Shown here: one piece after another, positions 24,961 to 36,947 of the stretch | Position numbering within the stretch: the stretch's first letter is position 1 | Layout: every line of letters starts with the position of its first letter | Assembly: GCA_963931925.1 (NCBI GenBank) | Contig: OZ007575.1 | Coordinates: 36,876,999-36,940,998, forward strand | DNA: 64,000 nt | Source: Onchidella celtica | Taxonomy: Eukaryota; Mollusca; Gastropoda; Systellommatophora; Onchidiidae | Direction: 5' to 3' | Made by a program: the position numbers and the translations under genes | Notes under the pieces: model-generated | Told to the model about the DNA's origin: nothing | Database searches by the model: none | The model's input: only the letters and a program-made list of their open reading frames with translations

Positions 24961-25828
24961 ACATTATTTTCTCTACCGTAGTCTCCTGACGTTTCACTTT
25001 CAGATTCCTGAATACGACCAATTGACAGCAAAGAATAAATTGATTCAGTTAACGGGCATTCTTTAGGACCATCGTCGTTACAGCCTTCCATTGCTTAGTA
25101 TAGGAGGAATACCATTGTTATCACTGCAAGAAAATTGCTAGTGACAGGATAACACTGAGGTGGGAAAGTTTTGGGCAGGAAACAGACACGTTGTTGTTGG
25201 TTGTTAATTTCTGCAGCAGGCAAAGTTCCAATTCAGCTTTAGTGTTACTGATCTTTATTGTAATTATTTGGCCCGATGGTGAACACTATTGCCGCTGTGT
25301 TTTCTCTCGGGTGGACTGCGATGAATTGCGCACGGAGTAAAAAAAATTACTGATACCATCTCTCCTGACTTCACCGTCTGGCTCGGAGTGTAGGAGTAAC
25401 TGAATAACATATTTTAATGAGTGTGATTCCTTATGTAGTTTATTGAGATTTTTAAAGTAAAATTTGTATAGATGGTGTCTAAAAAGTCAGTAGTTGCCGT
25501 AGTGAAAGAAGCTCAAACTTTCAGGCCACTTTGGTGACTTAGGTGATTTACTGACGCTTGAGGATAGGGAGGAAGTCGTAAAGAAGTCAAGTCCTAAAGC
25601 TCCGTCAGGTTCTGCAGCGGAAAGAATGTAAGAATGGTGTGGCTTTCACAAGATCACTCGGCAGAGGTTACAGTGCTCTTTGCTCATGACGCAATAGAAA
25701 TCAGCCACAGTTATGGGTAGTTTGATCTACAACGTCGTAATCTGCAGGACATTTTATGGCCTTTGAATGCATCACTATACTATCTCCAATTTGTTTTCTG
25801 ATTAGGAGGAGTGGACCATTTAGGACAA
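24961..25828. other. Gene-less spacer
   Basis: No recognisable gene. Short frames lack motifs. Confidence 0.45.
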
Positions 25829-25955
25829 AGGGGGCACCAATTGAGACAACAAGGGAGGCACCGACTGAGACAGCAAGGAAGGCACCAATTGAGACAACAA
25901 GGGAAGCACCAACTGAGACAACAAGGGAGGCACTAATTGAGACAGCAAAGAAGGC
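25829..25955 (+). repeat. 24-bp tandem repeat, ~5 units
   Basis: A unit of GGCACCAATTGAGACAACAA plus four bases is repeated about five times with substitutions. Because the unit is a multiple of three, both strands appear open, but nothing else supports a protein. Confidence 0.8.
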
Positions 25956-26043
25956 ACTCAGTCTGTCTATGATCATTATTTAAAAAAAGCTGTATGTTTA
26001 GCTTTGTGTCCTTAGGATGTTTCAACTGGTCTTACAAGAAATT

Positions 26044-26890
26044 AGCTTCAGTCTTTAACATCGTCACAGTCACTTCATTCTAAACTTATTGTTGCTAAAT
26101 GGGATGAGGATCAATTGATGATTTGCTTTATGACTACATGTATTTTCAATTATGTTCCACCTGGTCCTAAAATTAAGTAACAGATCAGACTTGCTTTGTG
26201 TTATTTATTATAAGCCTCTGCATTACCATAGCCATCCTGTTTGAAATTTATGCTGTATTAAGTATAGAAAAGCATTGGTTTTTTCTGTTGACTGCAGAAC
26301 CAGTGTGCATTAGCAGAGGTATACGACATTCTAAAACAGGCCCTAAAAGAGGATGCATGTACCTTGGGAAAAAAATGTGGATTATGGAAGCATATGGTAA
26401 ATCCATGTGTATCCTAGGTATGTTGAATTGATGCTTCACTTTAGATATTGTAGTGTTGCCCTAAGTAGCTGTTTTACATTGGTGGTCAAAAGACTGGTAC
26501 TACTTTTATCCAAAGATGTAAAATAACCACTTTTGCTCATCTTTATCACCCTTAATAGCCTTTTTAAATACAGTTTGTCACCATAAAGCAAACAACATGC
26601 TTTATATATTGTCCCAAACAGCCTTTTCAAGAACTAGTCTTGTGTGTTGTCCTACTAAATAGCTCTTATGCACTGGTCGTCAGAAGATTGGTGTCACATT
26701 TAATCACAGATGTTGTAGAGAAGACCTTTGGGAGACGTTAGTTTTAATCTCTAACATTGTCACAGGTACCTCATTTGTGAACTCAAAACTTTTATTGTTG
26801 CTAGACAGAACGATCATCAACTGATGCTTTGCATTGCAGTAATTTTCAGTTTTGTGCCACCTGGCCCTAGAATTGTCTCAAAGATTAAAC
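26044..26890 (+). repeat. Duplicated ~150-bp segment about 690 bp apart
   Basis: 26044-26200 and 26736-26890 share TTTAACATCGTCACAG / TCTAACATTGTCACAG, CTTTTATTGTTGCTA, TGATTTGCTTT / TGCTTTGC and a GT(T/G)CCACCTGG block. Between them, two smaller segments near 26461 and 26650 also resemble each other (AGTAGCT / AATAGCT ... TGGTCGTCAGAAGA type). This looks like an old internally repeated element. Confidence 0.5.
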
Positions 26891-26929
26891 CAGCTCTGTG
26901 TTTTTAAATTAAGAACTTATACATGATAA

Positions 26930-27290
26930 AAGGTGGCCAACCTGTCTGAAAGGTGTCTCCTTTTTTCCCATATGTTTCAGGGACAGAAACCTAAAAGACA
27001 TTGTATGTACTGCGAATCATTACAAGCACAGTTACTGAGACACCTCAAGAGGAAGCAGTCAAGAAGATGCAGTAAAGGCAGCCTTATATCTCCCAGATGT
27101 AGAGCAGAAAAGAGCATTTTTGATCAATTAGGATAGAAGGAATTTTCATGAAAAATATTGAAATGAATATGAGTGGCTTAAAACTGATGAGTGAGAGGAA
27201 ATGTTAAATGGTGATAACTTGGTGGAGGGTGCCATGGGTTTTTCAGTAAAAGCCAGGTTACAAACACAAGCGTAAGTGCAGTCACATTAT
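26930..27290 (+). pseudogene. C2H2-type N-terminal fragment of an uncharacterised repeated family
   Basis: The frame reads KPKRHCMYCESLQAQLLRHL, with C-x2-C and a downstream RHLKRK, followed by a basic helix-like region. The pattern (CxYC, RHL, then a GXXXXN-type segment) is one I associate with the start of the same repeated animal family whose later part seems to lie at 29560-30000. Several stops follow. Function is unknown. Confidence 0.4.
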
Positions 27291-27521
27291 AGGAATCTCT
27301 ATAGGATCAGTTAGCTTCTCTAAATTTATAAGAAGTGCTGAGTCTCTAGGCATATCTGAGGACTATAGTTATTGACAGCTTTAGAAATGATGCAGCAGGA
27401 AAACTGTGTCAGAATGACCCTATGATTCTCCTTCTGGGAAAAGAAAAGGGATAAGCATGTTGTCATGTCTGACATGAGGCTGCTGGCTAATTTCACACTC
27501 AAAATGAGAGAGATTTCTGAT

Positions 27522-27725
27522 ATGATAAGATAAGATAAGATAAGATAAGATAAATTTTATTCGTCCTTGTACAAGGAAATTTGTTTTGATCATTGAATAC
27601 ATAACAATACAGTTACAGAAGCAGAAAGTATGATACATAGCGCGCACACACACATATATATACACACACACTGATAAATTAACTAAATTAACAAAATTAA
27701 CAACACACTGCAAAGAGAGGGTCTT
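27522..27725 (-). mobile_element. LINE 3'-end fragment with (TTATC)n tail
   Basis: On the minus strand the text runs through CCTTGTACAAGGACGAATAAA to AATTTATCTTATCTTATC with repeated TTATC. This matches the common 3' terminus of CR1/L2-type LINEs and dependent SINEs in animals. The rest is only about 200 bp with no coding region. An interrupted CA/TA microsatellite lies at about 27646-27670. Confidence 0.6.
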
Positions 27726-28144
27726 GTGGACAGGCAACACTTTAAAACCTTGTCAGACATGTTCTCTACTCAGCAAAGAACTTGCGGGTCAAGTGGATTG
27801 AAAACGGCCCTGAGGGGACCCGCTACAATGTCTCAGATCAAGGCTGGGTGGACACAAGAAATAACAAGACAGGAAAATTTAACTGAAGAGCTCACCAAAA
27901 AATTAGACCATATTGCTCATTCCGATTATACATGGTATTTGTCGGAATGAAACATACTTTGCCCGTGCTGAACATCATGTTGAAGGTGTAAAACCTAATT
28001 TTCTGCAGTAAAACTTAAACAGAGCATTTTGCACTCTTTGAAAAAAACAAAAAAATTAAGGCTTTTTTATATCAATTTTCATACCATTTCAAAAGAAGTG
28101 GAACATGACTTTAGTTAAGTTTTTGTCTGCTATCTCTGACTTAC

Positions 28145-28330
28145 CCAGCCATACAGGTGCAATGTGCAGAAACAACACTGCTATCCCCATGATTGGTATG
28201 GCTTCTCACTTGAAGCCTGTGGTCTGCAATGAAAAAAAAGGCCTCAAAGCACTCATGACACGGCCATCTTCTCTTGTTGACTTTGATGGTTTGAAATCCT
28301 TTGAAGCACCATTCATCCACGCTCAATTTG
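28145..28330 (-). pseudogene. SWIM zinc-finger exon fragment of a second YqaJ-type gene
   Basis: The minus strand encodes SVVSAHCTCMAG and then reaches a canonical donor (GG|GTAAGT) with the exon ending at 28145. The AHCTCMAG motif and the intron position are identical to those in the plus-strand gene ending its first exon at 30782. Upstream residues are frame-shifted. This is an isolated relic of a second ISL2EU-like element; the remaining exons were not found. Confidence 0.6.
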
Positions 28331-29480
28331 TAATTTAGGAAATCCCAACATTTTGAAACAATCTTCTGTTCTGCTCCTAAGTCAAAAGAGTCTTACAATA
28401 ATGCATTACGCTGTGGCACATTTATTAAGATGTTGCAAGTTCCTGATAAGATGCCCCATGAGTGTACACTTGTGTGTGTTTGTTTGGCCCGGGGGGGGGG
28501 GGGGGGGGGTCAGTTGCATCACCATTATGACTGGCAATGTACACAACAGTTGTTAAAGTAACATTTAAAAGAACAGAACACTTACTGACATTCTCATGAG
28601 CTCATCTGTTCACTTTTCCTTTTATGATGCAGTGGCCAGTGTTACTGTGCTTGATAGTCAACTGGTGCACCCAGCCAGAAGCATAATAACTCTAGGCTTT
28701 CAGTGTCTCTCTGGTAAAGCCAGGCGAGTCTATTAAATAGACATAGATGCTCCAAAACTCAGGTCTGGGCCATGACGAAACATCATCTTTCCGAGCGATA
28801 ATCTGAAAAGCAAGTAATTTAATTGAGTCTCAGATGAACTGAAAATAAATGATTGATTTCATTTTTTTTTTTAAACTTTCAAATTCTAATATTCAAAATG
28901 GAAATCAAACATTCAGCAGACACACATGAAAGTGGAAAAAAAAAAGAAAGACAGTGATTGGGCTTGGCTGTTTTCACTGCAGTTTTACAGCTCAGTTCCT
29001 TGCCTACATTAATACCCTGATACCGTTCAGCTAAAAGTAAAAGAAAAATATATATAAGCATAGGTTCCTGAAATCAATGCAGCCCCTCACTCCCATGGAT
29101 TGTTAAAATGTCTAAAGTTACCGTACTCCCTTCATCCATCTAGATCTAGATCTAGACCAGGACAGGCAGCATTACAATATGTTGATACTGAAACAGGCCT
29201 ATTCTGAAATTCGTCTGAATCCAACCAGTCCAATGCAAGGAAGAAGGGAATCTGAAGCCTTAACTTAGATGCAAACCTAGTCTAGTCTTACTTCAACCAA
29301 ACACACGTCTACACAAATGAAACATGGATCGTTACCAACCTTCTACTTTGATTCCTCAACAAAATATGGATCGTCTTCCGGAAAAACCCAGCTGCTCCAG
29401 TTTCTCCTTGTATAGTCTCTTGATCTTCTGCATTTAGCCCTTGGAAATGGGTGGATAGTCCTGACATGAAGTATTGGCAT
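28331..29480. other. Gene-less spacer
   Basis: I see no gene. A G19 run lies at 28491-28509 next to a GT-rich stretch. Confidence 0.45.
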
Positions 29481-29559
29481 CTCTAAGGAATGATGTGTCT
29501 ATCATTGCCAAGAAAGATGACGCAATCGGACTGTTGGGATTACAAGAAGCAATCAAAAA

Positions 29560-30060
29560 TGGACATGACAAAAACAGACATGGACAGTACATATCAGAAA
29601 CAGACTCAGGGAGCTAGCTAGATTACTCACTGAACTCAGAACATTCCCCAATGGTGAATCTCTTGGGTTGGCAGATTTTATTCGCCCAGAATGGTTTCAA
29701 GACATAATAAAAACGATCAGGCAAGTGGCCAAGTATAGAGATGACAGCACTACATAGGGCATACCATCGCTTGCAATAAAACTGGGACACAGCTTACTGC
29801 AATGCTGCATTCTGCTGAAAGCCAAGGCAATTGAAACTAACGATGCAGTCATGTTGGGAAGAACCAAAAATTATGAACGACTGCATTCCATAAAGTGGGA
29901 ACAAGAAATTTCAGCCCATGCCACAAGAACCTTATAAACACAGAAAAAACATACAACCAAAAGAATCCCACTTACCTTTCTGCTGAAACAGATAAAGTAA
30001 ACAAGATATTGGAAGGCGCCTTTTATGAAAGGAAGCTGGAAGTGCTTAGCTGAAGTGACC
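29560..30060 (+). pseudogene. Middle part of an uncharacterised repeated family
   Basis: One frame reads LRELARLLTELRTF, LADFIRPEWFQDII, then after a stop PSLAIKLGHSLLQCC, AKAIETNDAVML and KWEQEISAHATRTL. The LxLGHSLxxC and EWxxxVSxxA-type segments are ones I associate with a repetitive animal protein type that starts with a C2H2-like finger (see 26930-27290). Two in-frame stops break it. Its superfamily and function are unknown to me. Confidence 0.45.
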
Positions 30061-30326
30061 CTACCTAGAAAGGATAAACACTTTAGCCCCGCCCAGTAAC
30101 ACACTGGTGGGCAGAAAGGCCAAAATGGTGGAAGGCGGCAGCTGCTAGTGCTAGTTTAGTGATCGTTTTGTTTTGTTCATCAGCTGTTTTTAGTGTTTAG
30201 ACCTAGTATTTACTGAAATTTTATCTAGTCTAGGTGTAGTTTGAGTGATCTGTCTTAGTGAACAAGTGAAGTAATTAGTTTGTGGATTATTTTTTTTATT
30301 GTTCCTGTGAGTGTGAGAGATTCGTA

Positions 30327-30782
30327 ATGGCTACAGCGGACCATTATGTTGACACTTTGTGTACTGCTGATAGAAACCTGTACTTCGCGAAGCTAATATT
30401 TGATGATGGCAGCAAATTGCCAGATCCATTTGACATTGCTGAAGCATCCTGGATTTGTAACCCAAAGAGCTGGCCCAGTGTAACATATTTTGACATTATT
30501 CAGTACTTTGTTTATGGGACAAATCTCTATTCATTGTGCCAAACAAAAGCCTACAAAAGCCTTGATGGCTTTAACTACGCGGTGAATGGCCATGTTCAGA
30601 TTATTAAAACATTTTCACCTGGTGCTGGACCAGCCCAAGACATTGCAAGCAAACATGGTTTTATGGGCAGAGGTACTACCCAGCCAGCGACAAGGACAGA
30701 GGGCTGTCCTGTCCAAGTCTTTCCTTGTTGTAAATAAAGAAACAGCAGAGATCGTCACTGCCCACTGCACCTGTATGGCAGG
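30327..30782 (+). pseudogene. SWIM-YqaJ gene, exon 1 (SWIM half), frameshifted
   Basis: The ATG at 30327 opens MATADHYVDTL and runs through LPDPFDIAEASWI, WPSVTYFDIIQYF, YKSLDGFNYAVNGHVQ, all typical of the N-terminal half of SWIM/YqaJ proteins found in ISL2EU-type Harbinger elements. A frameshift near 30650 is followed by EVLPSQR and VTAHCTCMAG, the CxC half of a SWIM zinc finger. The exon appears to end at 30782 with GG|GCGAGT, a GC-type donor. The CxH half lies in the next exon (31486-31612). The protein is thought to support transposition through a nuclease, but its precise role is unknown. Confidence 0.7.
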
Positions 30783-31485
30783 GCGAGTTTTAGATCTTTT
30801 ATATCTGCATTTTTAGTGGAGAAGATTTGTAGAATGTGCATTTTATGTACATGTAGATCTATAGTCATTAGTTAATGTAAGAATTTATGGCTTTATCTAA
30901 CGACAGCATCAATTCTTCACATGCAGACTAAATGAATTGCACAACCTACCTGCGACCGGTGGTGTCGTTAGAGAATGCAAGAAGTACCATCGAATATAAA
31001 ATAGTCGGTTAGAATTCAATAAAAATATAATTTTTGTCCCAATCAACATAAACAAAATCTTTGAGGAAGATGTGAGACATAATATCACAACAAACAATTG
31101 CCAAACTTTTACTCCCTGCTTTTCACAGTGACAGTACTGACAAAAACAAATTCGGATGACTTTTAACAAAATGGACATTTATTTTCATATGCTGTGACCA
31201 ATATTAGTACAACACTTGAGACACTTAAAAATAGTTGACATTACTTTTAAAAGCAAATTACATTGCTCTTTGTTCATCCTAAGTAACAATGATATACTTA
31301 TAGGTATGGTTGTGAGAAAAGTGTCTTGATAAAGAGTTTTATCAGTTGATTTACTAATTTCCTTTATTTTTTTACAGGGTAGATACCACTGTAATGGAAT
31401 GTAATGTTAATCCTGCGTATTAACTATTATACATATGCATACATCAGCTATTTGAAATGAAATAATACGCATTCTTATTCTTCAG

Positions 31486-31612
31486 AAATGGAAAAGCATG
31501 TAGCCACACAGCGGCCATCGCTTTCAAAGTTGAATTTGCAGTAAGAGCAGGCCTTGTCAAAAGTGCACCCACTGAGGAACTGTGCAAGTGGAATGCTGCA
31601 TCCAAAAAGAAG
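31486..31612 (+). pseudogene. SWIM-YqaJ gene, exon 2
   Basis: Acceptor TTCTTATTCTTCAG ends at 31485. The exon reads NGKACSHTAAIAFKVEFA and ends CKWNAASKKK at a GTATGT donor (intron from 31613). CSH completes the SWIM CxCxnCxH motif begun in exon 1, and the codon phase (two bases from exon 1, one from exon 2) fits the 30782 donor. This exon itself is intact. Confidence 0.7.
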
Positions 31613-31704
31613 GTATGTAAAATTGTTTAGCAACTTTCATGATCAATATACATTTAGTTACAATGATGATTGGATAAAGGACAGATGCCTAGAGTTTTAC
31701 AGTT

Positions 31705-31770
31705 TCATTCCATTCCTAGCTGCAGACAAAATACATTTTCATTATTTGTCTGCAGCTAGGAATGGAATGA
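31705..31770. repeat. 26-bp perfect hairpin
   Basis: Arms at 31705-31730 and 31745-31770 are exact inverted repeats centred on CCTAGCTGCAGACAAA, with a 14-nt AT-rich loop. It lies in intron 2 of the SWIM-YqaJ gene. A second inverted repeat (31766-31780 with 31839-31853, arms AATGATACTTCTCAT) overlaps its right arm. Confidence 0.85.
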
Positions 31771-31926
31771 TACTTCTCATAACTCTACTTTGTCCGTGTT
31801 ATTGATGTGAATGGTGCGGAGTCTAACAAGCATTCAGAATGAGAAGTATCATTTTGGGGGTAGTCTGAGGACAGCAGTAGGTTACAAGACTTCATCCCAG
31901 AGTAGAATACAGACTACATGTACTGT

Positions 31927-32922
31927 TTAATTAATTATTGCATTCTGTAAATTTGTAAGAGCAGCAATTACAATAACAATTTTATCTAATTGCTTGACCA
32001 GTGTGAGAGGACATTTGTTTGCCAGGATTCTGAATTTTCTCAAACTTGCAATAACCCGTTCAACGTGAATTGGAAGACGAGCAATTTCTGGTGACTTGGT
32101 TACTTCATTACCACTGAGCTGCTTCTTTCCACGTGTGAAAGATGGGATGTGCAGTAGAGCACCATGAGCTGCACATTCAATTTCTATAGTAAATCCACAG
32201 TCTGCCATTACCTCATCCCCATGTTGCAGTTTGGAAAGGTACCCAGACTCAAGTGTAATTTGTTTGTCAGACACTCTCCCTCCCCAGCCTTCTGATATGA
32301 AGGAAATAGCCCCAGCTGGTGTAATGGAGATCAAATATTTTATCGAAGAATGTTTATAATTGCTCCAGCACTGAGCCCTTACTGTAAGATTTGTAGGCCT
32401 GTCCATGAAAATCTCGAAACAGTCAATTATGGAGACAACGTTCTTGTATTTAGGCCGAAAGCTGTCTGGCACATTGCTCTGGATAACGTCACGTTGTGGC
32501 CAATCAATCAAATCCTTCAAAGTTGTGGAAAGCATGTCTAGCATCATTTCAGTGATACTTGTTACTGTGGGCATTGAGACCCTAAATCTCAAACTTGGGT
32601 CCTTATTTGGACTCCCCATGCGCAGTCTCATCATTGTCAGGAGAAGAGAATCCTCGACAGACAATGCAGTAGATGGGAATTTTTTTTATATTTTTTATCA
32701 ATAAACTGAAAATTTCATTACTTATTCCAGTATAAAACTGAATATTAATCTTCACATTCTCACATGTGAATTTTTCAACACTTGTTTTTGAATGTTGTAA
32801 TTCTAAACGCTCGTGAAGCTTTTTCCTCTGTTGTTGAACAGTCTCCACCTCTTTTTCCACACTTCTTAGCTTGGCTTCCACCATGAACCGATTCAGGCTG
32901 ACATCGTTGACAGTTTGTGTTG
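31927..32922 (-). pseudogene. THAP-DDE (ISL2EU-type Harbinger) transposase, catalytic exon
   Basis: Acceptor TTATCTGTCTCCTCAG on the minus strand gives an exon starting at 32922. It encodes a coiled-coil segment (VEKEVETVQQQRKKLHERLE) and an FYTGI motif. A one-base frameshift in a T8 run (32680-32687, plus strand) is followed by an open 245-codon stretch to the stop at 31927. That stretch has LLLTMMRLRMG, the Asp motif in SIIDCFEIFMDRP, a SNYKHSS block, SEGWGGRVSDKQI with the second Asp, GDEVMADCGF, and PIHVERVI with the candidate Glu. This is the DDE_Tnp_4 pattern of the ISL2EU group. All three catalytic acidic residues are present, so the single frameshift is the only visible lesion in this exon. 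Confidence 0.82.
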
Positions 32923-33015
32923 CTGAGGAGACAGATAATTTTTATTGCAGCATGAAGCTTCTACCAGATGGATAGAATAGTCTAATTCTAATTTTGTCTC
33001 TTGCCATCCTACAGG

Positions 33016-33350
33016 TTCAGCCAGCCAAACTCATGGACATTAATTTTACTAAGCCCTCTCTGAGGCAGAAGAGGAGGACCACAACATACAGATGCCACCC
33101 CAGGGAACAAAGCATGGAAAATGAGTTCTATTACCCTGCAAGACACTGACAACAATGCGCCTGAGGCAGTGGTCCCTACCTCTCTTAAGAAGAAACAAAC
33201 ACAGCCCAATGTCATCAGCTCTATAGAGCAAACCAGGACTATCAATTTTATTCAGACACTGGCTACATATATGACTGCTGATGTCATCAAATCTATTGAA
33301 TGCCAGACGAAAGAGCAGTCAAGCTCCCCTCTTTGGAGAGTACAGTGATT
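33016..33350 (+). pseudogene. SWIM-YqaJ gene, exon 3, broken
   Basis: Acceptor TCTTGCCATCCTACAG ends at 33015. The exon continues exon 2 in phase 0 with VQPAKLMDINFTKPSL and KRRTT, as expected between the SWIM and YqaJ halves. The frame is then lost (stop near 33149) while a second frame carries hydrophilic sequence to about 33348. The exon is cut off by the LINE at 33388. Confidence 0.6.
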
Positions 33351-33387
33351 AGGAAGAATTACTCCAGCACTATCCATAACGGTCTGG

Positions 33388-36374
33388 AAGCTTACTTCTG
33401 AACGAAACTAAACCTGATGTAATCATCGGAACAGAAACATGGCTAAACGAAAATATAAAAACCAGTGAAATTTCGATTAACGATGATTATGAAATCTACA
33501 GAAATGATAGGAAGAAGAGAAGGGGAGGTGGGGTCTTGATAGCAGTGAAGAAGAACTTAGTTAGTGAAAAAATACCTAGTGAGGAAGCAGGAGAAACTGT
33601 TTTCTGTAAGATTAGTGTGAAGGGTAAACCTCCTCTGGTTGTGGGTGCAGTCTATCGACCTCCTAGTAGTGACTTGGAAACTAGTAAGAACATTTGTAAT
33701 GAACTTCTCAGTGCCTACCAAAAGAACAAAAAGGCTACCATCTGGATAGGAGGAGATTTCAACTTACCTGATATAAACTGGGAAGAAGGAAATGTGAAGA
33801 GTTGCCAAAACTTAAGAGAAATAAATGACCTATTTTTAGACAGTACTGCGGATATAGGCCCAGAGCAAGCAGTAAAAGAGACCACTCGAGGAGATGCACT
33901 GTTAGACCTATTTTTTACTAATTTCCCTAACCTTACAAGAGAGATCAAAATTCTTCCTGGACTAGGGGACCATGACATAGTCCTGATTGATTCAGAACTG
34001 AAACCCTTTAAGAAAAGACCTATTAGGCGACAGATTTACCTATGGAATCAGACAGACGAAAATAATTTGAAAAGGGAGGCAGCAACTTTTGGCAGTTTCT
34101 TCATGAAATACCACTCTTCAAAAACTGACGCAAACAAACTCTGGGACTGTATCAAGTTAAATCTGAACATGGTCATGGAAAATGTCCCAACAAAAATGTC
34201 ATCCACAAAAATTCACCAACCCTGGATAAATACTTTAACGAAAAGATTAGTTCGAAAAAAACATAAATGGTTCAAAAAAATGAAATAGTGCAACTCCGAA
34301 TGAGTGAAAAACAAATATCTAGAAATTAAAAGATTGACCCAGAAAGAATGCCGGAAAGCTCATAATAATTATATCCATGAGATGATAAGTGATACATCTG
34401 ATAACAGTAAAAAACTTTTGAGGTATGTGAAAAGTAAAAATAAAGAAAACTTAGGAGTAGCCGCACTGATCGATGAGAGAGGGCACCCACAGCAAGATGC
34501 CCAAAAAAGAGCCAATATCTTAAATACTTAATTTTGTAAGGTCTTTTCCGACCCAGGGGGTGTCTTCTCGGGAGAGCTGAGTGGTGCCAAACTGCCGGAT
34601 ATGGATGAAATATATGTCACAGAAAATGGAGTACTGAAACTTTTGGAAAACCTTAACGAAAATAAAGCTACAGGGCCTGATGGAATTCCCGCCAAATTAC
34701 TGAAACTCTGTGCCAAGGAAATTGCCCCCGTTTACACTTTGTTATTTAGAGCTTCAACTGAACAAGGAAAAATACCGGAAGACTGGAAAAAAGCAAATGT
34801 AGTACCCATTTTTAAGAAAGGAAATAGAGCTAGTCCTGAAAATTATAGACCAGTCTCCCTGACATCAATATCCTGTAAACTGTTAGAGCATATCTTGCAC
34901 ACCAGCATCATGAAGCATCTCGAGAGACACTCGGTTTTAACACATGTACAGCATGGTTTTAGAAAACACAGGTCGTGTGAGTCCCAGCTGGTCACAACTT
35001 GCAATGATTTTGTTAATAACTTGAATAACAACAAGCAGACTGATACCATCTTATTAGATTTCAGTAAAGCCTTCGATAAAGTGCACCATGCTAGTCTATT
35101 GACTAAATTAAACCATTATGGAGTTAGAAACAGTACTTTGAAGTGGATTAAGTCTTTCTTAGAAAACAGAACACAGATAGTCGTCGTTGATGGAAAGTCA
35201 TCCAATCCTGCAGCTGTTCTCTCGGGAGTACCCCAGGGTACCGTAATGGGCCCCTTACTATTCCTAGTTTATATTAACGATATGCCAAGTAAGATCTCTC
35301 CAGGCACTAAATTACGACTGTTTGCTGATGATAGCCTTCTTTATAGAATAATAAACTCAAAAGAAGATACGGAAATCCTACAGAAAGATCTAGACAGTCT
35401 ACAAAAATGGGAGAGGGACTGGCGTATGGAATTCCACCCCAATAAATGCCAAGTCCTGAGAATTTCAAATAAAAACCACAACATCACCTCAGACTACTTT
35501 ATACACGACGAAAAATTGAGCGAAACATATGAGGCTAAATATTTGGGTGTAACATTGGACAGAAAACTTACATGGAGCCAACATATTAATATCACATGTA
35601 ACAAAGCAAACAGCATACTAGCATTTCTGAAAAGGAACATCTCTAACTGCGATAGGAAAGTAAAAGAGAAATGCTATAACACCTTTGTGAGGCCCTCCCT
35701 AGAGTATGGCTGCAGTGTCTGGGACCCCCATTGTCGAATAAATATAGACCAACTGGAAAGGGTCCAGAGGAGAGCTGCCCGCTTTGTGACGAATGACTAT
35801 ACTAGAAGTAGTAGTGTAAACAAAATGATGAGAGACCTTCAGTGGACACCATTAGAAGAGAGGAGAGCAAAAAACAATGTAAAAATATTTTATAAGGGCA
35901 GGGAAGGAAATATCCATATCCCACTGAACCACCTCACCATTAATACCAGAGGCAACAGAAGGAATAATATAAAATATAACATCCCAAGCTCACGGGTTAA
36001 CAGCCATCTTTATTCTTTTTACCCTAGTGTCATCAGGATGTGGAACAACCTCCCGGCAGAAGTCCAAACACTACCGTCTGCAACGACTTTCGACAATGAA
36101 TTAAAGAACATAATTATCCGTTGCAGCTACCATTGTAACTAAAGTGCGGGTTGTATTTCTGTGCACAATCTGGAAACGAAGAGATATTTATACCAGAGTT
36201 ATTATATACAAAAGATTTTACACAACTAAGATATTTTTAAATGGTCTTAACATCTATGAAGGTTTTACCCTGCTTTTAGCCTCAGAGGAGCGACGTTGAG
36301 TCGCATATAGTAGTGCAGTTGGGGGAATCGTATTCTAGACGTGCCAACTATGAAAGAAGAAGAAGAAGAAGAAG
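33388..36374 (+). mobile_element. Non-LTR retrotransposon (jockey/CR1-like LINE), 5'-truncated
   Basis: A single reading frame of about 910 codons runs from SLLLNETKPDVIIGTETWLN to the stop at 36140-36142, interrupted by stops only: TAG 34286, TGA 34301 and TAA 34529. It contains the rest of an APE-type endonuclease (GTETW, RGGGVLIAV, GGDFNLPDINW, LGDHDIVLI), then a reverse transcriptase with NKATGPDGIPAKLL, NYRPVSLTS, QHGFRKHRSC, LLDFSKAFDKVHH, SGVPQGTVMGPLLF and FADDSLLY, and a C-terminal segment with SVIRMWNNLPAEV. A 230-bp 3' UTR ends in (GAA)n at 36353-36374. The 5' start of the endonuclease is missing. It is inserted into the SWIM-YqaJ gene, whose YqaJ half resumes immediately after. 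Confidence 0.9.
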
Positions 36375-36384
36375 TATATCACTG

Positions 36385-36947
36385 TATTTCTGAAGAACAA
36401 GGCAAGCTTGCAGATTTTTATGTACTGTCAGGGACTTAAGAAATATTCCTTCAATTAAATATGGGGTTGACCACGAGGAAACTGCCAGGAATGAATACGC
36501 TGGATATCAGTCTCAGGGACAAGCAAATTTTTCTGTTACCAGTAGTCTACCAGATTTTGTCCATAGATCAGATTACCCATACTTAGGGGCATCACCCGAT
36601 GGTATTGTTTTTTGTGATTGCTGTGGAAGAGGTTGCCTGGAAATTAAGTGTCCGTTTAATTTCAGGACAAAACTCCCCACAGACAACTCTGCTCCCAATT
36701 TCCCAATTTATTTTGACCAGAAGAATGGCTTGGTAACCTTAAAAAAAAACCATGAATACTTGTCATCCAGATGCACATGTTTATGACTGGCACAAAGTAT
36801 TGTGACTTCTATATGTATGCAAAAGAAAGCGGCATTTTAATCCGAGTTGGACGAGATGATGCATTTCTTGATCTTGTCATCAGTAAATGTGCAACAATAT
36901 ATGAAAGTGTAATTGCTCCTAAACTTGTGGCAAAATATTCTCAGTAA
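36385..36947 (+). pseudogene. SWIM-YqaJ gene, YqaJ exonuclease half
   Basis: After the LINE, the frame reads PSIKYGVDHEETARNEY, YLGASPDGIVFCDCCG and CLEIKCPFNF. After one frameshift near 36757 it continues QMHMFMTGTKYCDFYMYAK and VGRDDAFLD, ending at a stop at 36945-36947. GASPDG and EIKCP carry the Asp and Glu-x-Lys of the PD-(D/E)xK nuclease fold of YqaJ proteins, and the following QxxMxxTG motif fits. It is the C-terminal half of the gene that starts at 30327. Such nucleases accompany ISL2EU transposases; their exact role is not established. Confidence 0.75.
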
